From Nocardioides humi (lineage in GTDB: Bacteria > Actinomycetota > Actinomycetes > Propionibacteriales > Nocardioidaceae), in contig NZ_CP041146.1 in assembly GCF_006494775.1 (NCBI RefSeq), positions 992,001 through 1,056,000 of the forward strand: a stretch of 64,000 bases of DNA, in the 5' to 3' direction. A model generated the notes under the pieces. That model saw nothing but the letters and a program-made list of their open reading frames with translations, did not search any database and was not told where the DNA came from. Shown here piece by piece: positions 58,924 through 64,000 of this stretch (position 1 is its first letter; each line of letters begins with the position of its first letter). The translations under genes were made by a program, and so were the position numbers.

Positions 58924-59817
58924 TCAGGCGGTCTCCAGCTCCTGCTGACGGGTCGCCTGCTCGAGGACGTGGCGGGCCTGATTGTAGTTGGCCACGTCGA
59001 CGAAGCTCCCCTCGTGCATGAGCGAGCCTCGTCCCTCCGCAGCCGCCTGCTCGAAGGCGGCGACCACCTCGCGCGCCGCCCGGACCTCGTCGGGCTGCAG
59101 GCCGAAGACCTCGTTGAGGACGGGCACCTGGGACGGGTGGATGCAGGGCGCGCCCCGGCTGCCCAGGCTCCTGGCGTCCTCCGCCGTCCGCCGGAAGGCG
59201 TCCAGGTCGCCGAAGTCGACGATCAGGCCCGGCAGCCCCAGGGGCTGCACCCCGGCGGCGCGCGCCGCCAGGGTCACCTCGACGAACGCCTGCCTGATGC
59301 CGTCCCCCGCGGGGTCGAGGCGGGCCTCGATCGACAGGTCGCCGGTGCCGATCGCCGTCGCCGCGACCCGGTCGCTGGCGCGCAGGATGTCGTCGATGCG
59401 GCGCACTCCGCCGGCCGTCTCGATCCGGGCGAAGATCCGGACGTGTCCGCGCTCCAGGCCACGCTCGGCCTCCAGCTCGTCCAGCATCTCGGAGACGACG
59501 CGTACGACGCCGGGGTCGTCGACCTTCGGGAGGTTGATCGCGGTGACCGCCGGGTGCACGCTCGCCGCGAGGTCGGGGACCAGGTCCGACCAGTTCCGGT
59601 TGACCCGGACCAGCACGTCCCCGCGGCCCTGCGCGACCGTCCCGATCGCATCGGTCAGCCCGGCGCGGGCCGCCGCCTTCTGCTCGCGGGGCACCGAGTC
59701 CTCGAGGTCGAGGATGACGGCATCGGCTCCCCGTCGGGTCGCGCCCGCGACGAACCGCGGGCGGTTGGCGGGGACGTACAGCAGCGACCGCCAGGGGGCC
59801 GCGTCGTGGTCACGCAT
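58924..59817 (-). CDS. CitE-like HpcH/HpaI-family lyase
   Basis: A 297-residue TIM-barrel enzyme. LYVPANRPRFVAGA at the start, AVILDLEDSVP (Mg-binding Glu/Asp loop), VRVNRNWSD (Arg that binds the carboxylate), INLPKVDDP, IFARIETAGGVRRIDDI and GCIHPSQVP-like (GAPCIHPSQVPVLNEVFG) segments mark the citryl-CoA/malyl-CoA lyase family. Stand-alone CitE homologues cleave or form bonds in malyl-, methylmalyl- or citramalyl-CoA. Its ATG overlaps the CoA-transferase stop by 8 bp, so that enzyme probably makes its CoA substrate. Confidence 0.9.
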   Translation of the reverse strand: MRDHDAAPWRSLLYVPANRPRFVAGATRRGADAVILDLEDSVPREQKAAARAGLTDAIGTVAQGRGDVLVRVNRNWSDLVPDLAASVHPAVTAINLPKVDDPGVVRVVSEMLDELEAERGLERGHVRIFARIETAGGVRRIDDILRASDRVAATAIGTGDLSIEARLDPAGDGIRQAFVEVTLAARAAGVQPLGLPGLIVDFGDLDAFRRTAEDARSLGSRGAPCIHPSQVPVLNEVFGLQPDEVRAAREVVAAFEQAAAEGRGSLMHEGSFVDVANYNQARHVLEQATRQQELETA

Positions 59818-61065
59818 GGTTCTCCTCGATGATCTCGTCGGTCAGCAGTGCCGTGATCCGCTCGTCCGCGATCCCGGCCTCGCGCAGCACGTCGGTGGTG
59901 TCCTCGCCGAGCAGCGGCGCCGGCCGCCGGATCCCCGAGGGGTGGCGGACATGTGCGGCACGATGTTGTGCATGGCGACGCGCTCCGGCTCGCCCGGACG
60001 ACCGGGCAGGTCCACGAACACCTTGCGCGCCTGGAAGTGGGGGTCGCGGCGGGCGTCGGCCACGGCGTAGAGCGGGCCGGCCGTGACTCCGTGGCGGTGG
60101 AAGTGCGCCAGCGCCTCGTCCCGCGAGTGCTGCCGGACCCAGGCACCGATGATCGCGTTGATCTCCTCGCGGTGCTCCAGCCGGTCGTCGTACGTCGCGA
60201 ACCGCCGGTCGTCCGCGAAGTCGCCCATGCCGAGGGCCTCGAAGACCCGCTGCACGATCGAGTCCGTGCCGGCCGACAGCGCGATCCACAGGCCGTCGGC
60301 GCACTCGAAGATGCCCTTCACCGAGGAGGCGCGCGTCCCCTCGCCCCGCACCGGGAGCCGGCCGAGCTGGTCGAGCAGCGCGTCCGGTCCCATGATCGAG
60401 GTGATCGGCTCGAACAGCGACACGTCGACGACCTGGCCCGGTCCGCCGCCGCGCGCGTGCAGGACCGCGGCCACCGTGGCGCAGGCGCCGTAGAGGCCGG
60501 CGACCATGTCGGCCAGGGCGGTCGGGGCGGGGACGGGCGGCCGGTCGGCGTACCCGTTGCGCAGCATGTAGCCCGAGACCGCCTCGGCGAGGGTGCCGAA
60601 GCCCGGGCGGCTCGCGTACGGGCCGGTCTGCCCCCAGCCCGACAGCCGGGTGACGACCAGGCCCGGATGGCGCGCCAGCAGCGCGTCGGGGCCGATGCCG
60701 AGCGACTCCAGCGTTCCCGGCCGGAAGTTCTCGGCCAGGACGTCGAACTGCGGCAGGATCTCCAACAGCAGGGCGCGCCCCTCCTCCGACTTCAGGTCGA
60801 GCGCCAGGCTGCGCTTGTTGCGGTTGTAGACGACCCAGTACGGCGACAGGGCGGCGCGTCCCATGCCCCGCATCTCGTCGCCCACCTTCGGCCTCTCGAC
60901 CTTGACCACGTCGGCCCCGAGGTCGGCGAGGACGAGCCCGCAGTGTCCGCCGGCGGCCAACCGGCCGAGGTCGAGGACACGCACTCCCTCCAGCGGTCCC
61001 TTGGCGTCGGGCTGGTAGTCGACGGGGTTCTGGTAGTCGACCGGATCGAGGGTGAGTTCAGGCAC
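59810..61065 (-). CDS. CaiB/BaiF-type (class III) CoA-transferase (one frameshift)
   Basis: About 418 residues when one base is restored at GGGG 59939-59942 (HMSATP to SGIRRPAPLLGEDTTDVL). The N-terminus GVRVLDLGRLAAGGHCGLVLADLGADVVKVERP and YNRNKRSLALDLKSEEGRALL are family signatures. A conserved Asp for the acyl-anhydride intermediate is in TALADMVAGLYGA near residue 180. Class III transferases activate carboxylic acids by moving CoA from another thioester. The GTG start overlaps the ABC ATPase stop by 8 bp. With the lyase, it forms an activation-cleavage pair for a dicarboxylic acid. Confidence 0.92.
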
Positions 61066-62164
61066 GGACTGGCTCCTGGTTCGGGGTCGTGGGAGACGTC
61101 GCGTCGAAGACGCGGGCCGCTCCGCTGGGGATGTGGGCATGGGCGGTCGGACCGGCGACGGCATCCCGGCTGTCGACGAAGAAGGACGTCCCGGCGTGCG
61201 AGACGCCGTAGCGGTAGTGGGATCCGAGGAACATCCGGGACTCGATCCGGACGGGGATCGATGCGCGGTCGCGCGCCTGCTCGCTGAGCTCGACGTCCTC
61301 CGGGCGCACCATCAGCTGGACGTCGCGTACGGCGGCGCCGACCGGAGCGTCGAGCGCGAGCACCGCTCCGTCCTGCCCGATCCGTACGTCCGTGCGCCCA
61401 CCGGAGGAGCCGACCACCGTCCCGGCGATCAGGTTGCTCGAGCCGAGGAACGAGGCGACGAACGGGGACGACGGCTCGCGGTAGACCTCCTCGGGGGCGC
61501 CGATCTGCTCGATCGCGCCGTCCTTCATCACGACGATCCGGTCCGACATGGCGAGAGCCTCGTCCTGGTCGTGCGTGACGAAGATCGTGGTGAGGCCGAG
61601 GCGGGCCTGGATGTCCTTGAGCCAGACCCGGGCCTGCTCGCGGAGCTTCGCGTCGAGGTTGGACAGCGGCTCGTCCAGCAGCAGGACCCGTGGCGAGTAG
61701 ACCACCGCGCGCGCCATCGCGACGCGCTGCTGCTGCCCGCCGGACAGCTCGTGCGGGTACCGCTCGGCGAGATCCCCCATCCCGACGAGCGCCAGGGTCT
61801 CCGCGACGGCCGCCGCGATCTCGGCCTTGGGCCGGCGGCGCAGTCGCAGGGGGTAGGCGACGTTGTCGGCGACGCTCATGTGCGGCCAGATCGCGTAGGA
61901 CTGGAAGACGACGCCGCAGTCCCGCCGCTCGGGCGGCCGGTTGATCCGCCTGGCGCCGTCGAACAGCGTGACCTCCCCGCAGGTGATGGAGCCCCGCGTC
62001 GGGGCGGCCAGTCCTGCGATCGACATGAGGGTGGTGGTCTTCCCGCAGCCGCTGGGACCGAGCAGGGTCACGAACTCGCCCTCGGCGACGTGGAAGGAGA
62101 TGTCCTTCAGGACGGTGTTGTCGCCGTAGTCGAGGCCGAGCCGGTCGATGGTGACGTCAGACAT
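61058..62164 (-). CDS. ABC importer ATPase (PotA/FbpC-type)
   Basis: A 368-residue ATPase with Walker A GPSGCGKTT, signature ELSGGQQQRVAMARAV, Walker B LLLDEPLSNLDAKLREQ, VTHDQDEALAMSDRI and a C-terminal TOBE regulatory domain (about 270-360). This is the CUT2-like type serving putrescine, iron(III), phosphonate or thiamine uptake. ATG 62162-62164 overlaps the stop of the permease gene. It links the CoA-transferase/lyase genes to an importer. Confidence 0.93.
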   Translation of the reverse strand: MSDVTIDRLGLDYGDNTVLKDISFHVAEGEFVTLLGPSGCGKTTTLMSIAGLAAPTRGSITCGEVTLFDGARRINRPPERRDCGVVFQSYAIWPHMSVADNVAYPLRLRRRPKAEIAAAVAETLALVGMGDLAERYPHELSGGQQQRVAMARAVVYSPRVLLLDEPLSNLDAKLREQARVWLKDIQARLGLTTIFVTHDQDEALAMSDRIVVMKDGAIEQIGAPEEVYREPSSPFVASFLGSSNLIAGTVVGSSGGRTDVRIGQDGAVLALDAPVGAAVRDVQLMVRPEDVELSEQARDRASIPVRIESRMFLGSHYRYGVSHAGTSFFVDSRDAVAGPTAHAHIPSGAARVFDATSPTTPNQEPVRA

Positions 62165-63881
62165 GGGCTTTCACTCCGAAGAACAGGCGGCCCGACCCGA
62201 GGACGACGGCCGTGATGAGCATCTGGATGACGCCGAGGGCGGCGACGGGACCGGCGAATCCCGCCAGCCACTGGCGCAGCATGGTCAGTCCGATGACCTC
62301 GTTCCCGGACGTCATCAGGAAGATCGCCGGGTCGTAGTCGTTGAGCAGGGCGACGAACATGAGGACGAAGCAGGCGCCGAGCGCTGGACGCAGGAGCGGG
62401 ACGACGATGGTCCAGCCGGTGCGCAGCCAGCCGGCTCCGCACGTCCGGGCGGCGCCGTCGAGCTCGTTGCTGATCGACAGCAGCGTCGACTCGATCGCCG
62501 CGTAGCCCACGGCGGTGTTGCGGATGACGAAGGCGATCATGATCCCCCAGATGGAGGCCCGGACCCAGCCGGACGGATCGACCACGACGAAGGCCCAGAA
62601 CAGGCCCATGCCGACCACGATGCCGGGCATCGCCCGCGGGAACAGGAGCAGCGGCGGGAGCGCCGTACGGAACCGGAACTCCGAGCGGTGCGCGACCAGG
62701 GCGGCGATCGTCAGGGCCACCGTCGAGACGAGGGCGCCGACGACGGCGACGAGGATGCTGTTGCGGATCGAGCGCGTGAACGCGGGGCTGTCGAACACCG
62801 TGGAGAAGTTGTGGGTGGTCAGCACCTCCCACGGCGAGATCAGCGGGGAGAAGATCTGGGTGAACGCCGTCATCAGCAGGCCGAAGGTCGGCATGACGAT
62901 CGCGAGGACCACCCACGCCAGGCACAGCACGGACGCGACCGGGCCGATGATGCCGAGATCGAGCGGACGGCGGGCCTTGGGCTTGCCCGAGGCGGTCACG
63001 AACCTCTTGCTGTCGCCCTCGAGCCTGCTGCGCAGCAGCATCATGAGGGTGACGATGAGCAGCAGGGTCGACGCGGTGGCCGAGACCAGGCCCTGGTTGT
63101 CCGCCGACCTCGTCCAGTTGTTGTAGATGTACGTCGAGACCGTCTCGATCCCGGACGACGTGCCCAGCAGCAGCGGCAGGCCGAGCGACTCGAACACCAT
63201 CATGCTGATCAGCACGCCGGCCAGCAGCAGCGACGGCCGCATCATCGGCAGGGTGATCGTGCGCAGGATCCGCGCCGGGCCGGCGCCCGCCGACAGCGCG
63301 GCGTCCTCGATCGAGGAGTCGAGCGTCGAGAGCCGCGCCCGCGCCAGCAGGTACACCATGGGCACGGTGCGCTCGAGCGACACCAGGGCCATGCCGGGGA
63401 TCGAGTACAGGTTCCAGGGGACGCCGCCGAAGGTGTTCGCGAACCAGGTCGAGATGTAGCCGCTGGGCGCGTACATCGAGACCCAGCCGAGGGTGGCCCC
63501 GAGCCCCGGGAACAGCAGCGGCGCCAGGAGCAGCACTCCGATCAGCGAGCGGCCGGGCATGTTCGTCCGGGTGACCAGGACCGCCAGGGCGGTGCCGATC
63601 AGGATCGACGGGACCGCCGTCAGCACGGCCAGCAGGCTCGTGTTCCACAGCGCCGTCCAGAACGAGGCGTCGGAGAGGAAGGCGGTGTAGTTGTCCAGCG
63701 TGAACGAGCCGCCGGACTCGTAGAGCGGCACCGAGCGCAGCGCGGCGTACGCGATCGGGAGGATCGCGCCGAGCAGCAGCACCGCCGAGACGACCAGGGT
63801 GATCCACCAGGTCAGCGAGGACGCCGACGGCCGGTGCCGGACCCGCGCGGGCGCGGGTCCGGCGTGACTGCGAAGGGACAC
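62157..63881 (-). CDS. Fused ABC importer permease (two MetI-like domains)
   Basis: A 574-residue protein with about 12 transmembrane helices and two binding-protein-dependent permease domains. The first has [27 protein letters not shown] near residue 205, and the second has ELDGAARTCGAGWLRTGWTIVVPLLRPAL near 490. These EAA loops contact the ATPase. FbpB-like fused permeases serve iron(III), polyamine or organic-anion uptake. GTG 63879-63881 precedes the first helix. The gene is two bases from the binding-protein gene that runs off the window. Confidence 0.92.
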   Translation of the reverse strand: MSLRSHAGPAPARVRHRPSASSLTWWITLVVSAVLLLGAILPIAYAALRSVPLYESGGSFTLDNYTAFLSDASFWTALWNTSLLAVLTAVPSILIGTALAVLVTRTNMPGRSLIGVLLLAPLLFPGLGATLGWVSMYAPSGYISTWFANTFGGVPWNLYSIPGMALVSLERTVPMVYLLARARLSTLDSSIEDAALSAGAGPARILRTITLPMMRPSLLLAGVLISMMVFESLGLPLLLGTSSGIETVSTYIYNNWTRSADNQGLVSATASTLLLIVTLMMLLRSRLEGDSKRFVTASGKPKARRPLDLGIIGPVASVLCLAWVVLAIVMPTFGLLMTAFTQIFSPLISPWEVLTTHNFSTVFDSPAFTRSIRNSILVAVVGALVSTVALTIAALVAHRSEFRFRTALPPLLLFPRAMPGIVVGMGLFWAFVVVDPSGWVRASIWGIMIAFVIRNTAVGYAAIESTLLSISNELDGAARTCGAGWLRTGWTIVVPLLRPALGACFVLMFVALLNDYDPAIFLMTSGNEVIGLTMLRQWLAGFAGPVAALGVIQMLITAVVLGSGRLFFGVKAHV

Positions 63882-63883
63882 GA

Positions 63884-64000
63884 TCAGCCCTTGTCGAGCG
63901 CGTCGACCCGCGCCTCGAAGTCCGGCTTGTCGTCGAAGACCTGGCGGCCGAACGGCACGAGGTGGACGTTCTCCTCGCCCAGCTCGTCCTGGATGTGCTT
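63884..64000 (-). CDS. ABC importer substrate-binding protein, C-terminal fragment
   Basis: Only the last 38 residues lie in the window, ending in DALDKG before a TGA. The gene must encode the extracytoplasmic receptor for the importer, judging by its position ahead of the permease and ATPase with a 2-bp gap. Too little is present to assign a ligand or a family subtype. Confidence 0.6.
   Translation of the reverse strand, partial: KHIQDELGEENVHLVPFGRQVFDDKPDFEARVDALDKG

Overview
The window is about 72% GC, densely packed and dominated by G/C third positions. Actinobacterial gene sets are present: eno next to an FtsB-type gene, mrp next to tatB, and folC, DUF4233 and secA in order. Rv3235-like and DUF6758-type proteins also occur. 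Together these point to an actinobacterium, most likely close to Nocardioides (order Propionibacteriales). This placement is inferred from gene content and order. No rRNA or tRNA gene is visible.

Layout. 1-2.1 kb: FtsB-like end, enolase and an NTF2-like remnant. 2.2-9.9 kb: a secreted phytase-like protein, a ferritin-like protein, a DEAD-box RNA helicase, a secreted EEP-fold hydrolase, an L,D-transpeptidase and an orphan ParA. 10-17.4 kb: an SDR, MarC, a PHP phosphoesterase, a rhomboid-like/DUF2156 membrane protein, a DUF6758 protein, a histidine phosphatase, an MFS exporter and a small membrane protein. 17.4-25.4 kb: a branched-chain-amino-acid-type ABC operon with fused permeases, two tandem binding lipoproteins and an exported protein of unknown role. 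25.5-28.3 kb: a lipoprotein, a MaoC-type hydratase and an acyl-CoA dehydrogenase. 28.5-40.3 kb: a surface/secreted block with two EEP proteins, a PLD-like protein, two sulfotransferases, a glycosyltransferase, a LicD-methyltransferase fusion, a formylglycine-generating enzyme and its sulfatase. 40.4-54.1 kb: a soluble MgtE-N/CBS protein, DUF1003, Mrp, TatB, a STAND regulator, a beta-propeller protein, a LysM protein, an Rv3235-like protein, SecA, DUF4233 and FolC. 54.2-57.8 kb: a FecBCD-type importer with a methyltransferase. 57.8-64 kb: an AbrB-family membrane protein, a CitE-like lyase, a CaiB CoA-transferase and an ABC importer that runs off the end.

Two features dominate. First, about nineteen genes carry an apparent one-base deletion, always in or beside a G/C run. 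Adding one base back restores family-typical proteins and often a 4-bp stop/start overlap with the next gene. These look like sequence errors rather than biology, so such genes are annotated over their full span. Second, several convergent gene junctions are filled by elaborate palindromes. Two distant junctions (4.8 and 49.4 kb) carry the same four-part repeat in the order forward, forward, reverse, reverse. A 171-bp nested palindrome sits at 16.7 kb and a pair of purine-looped stems at 10.7 kb.

The most coherent functional story is 28-40 kb. Enzymes that could build, sulfate and decorate a surface polymer lie beside an exported sulfatase and its dedicated activating enzyme, together with several exported EEP/PLD-fold proteins. 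The right edge (57.8-64 kb) reads as uptake, CoA activation and C-C cleavage of an unidentified organic acid.
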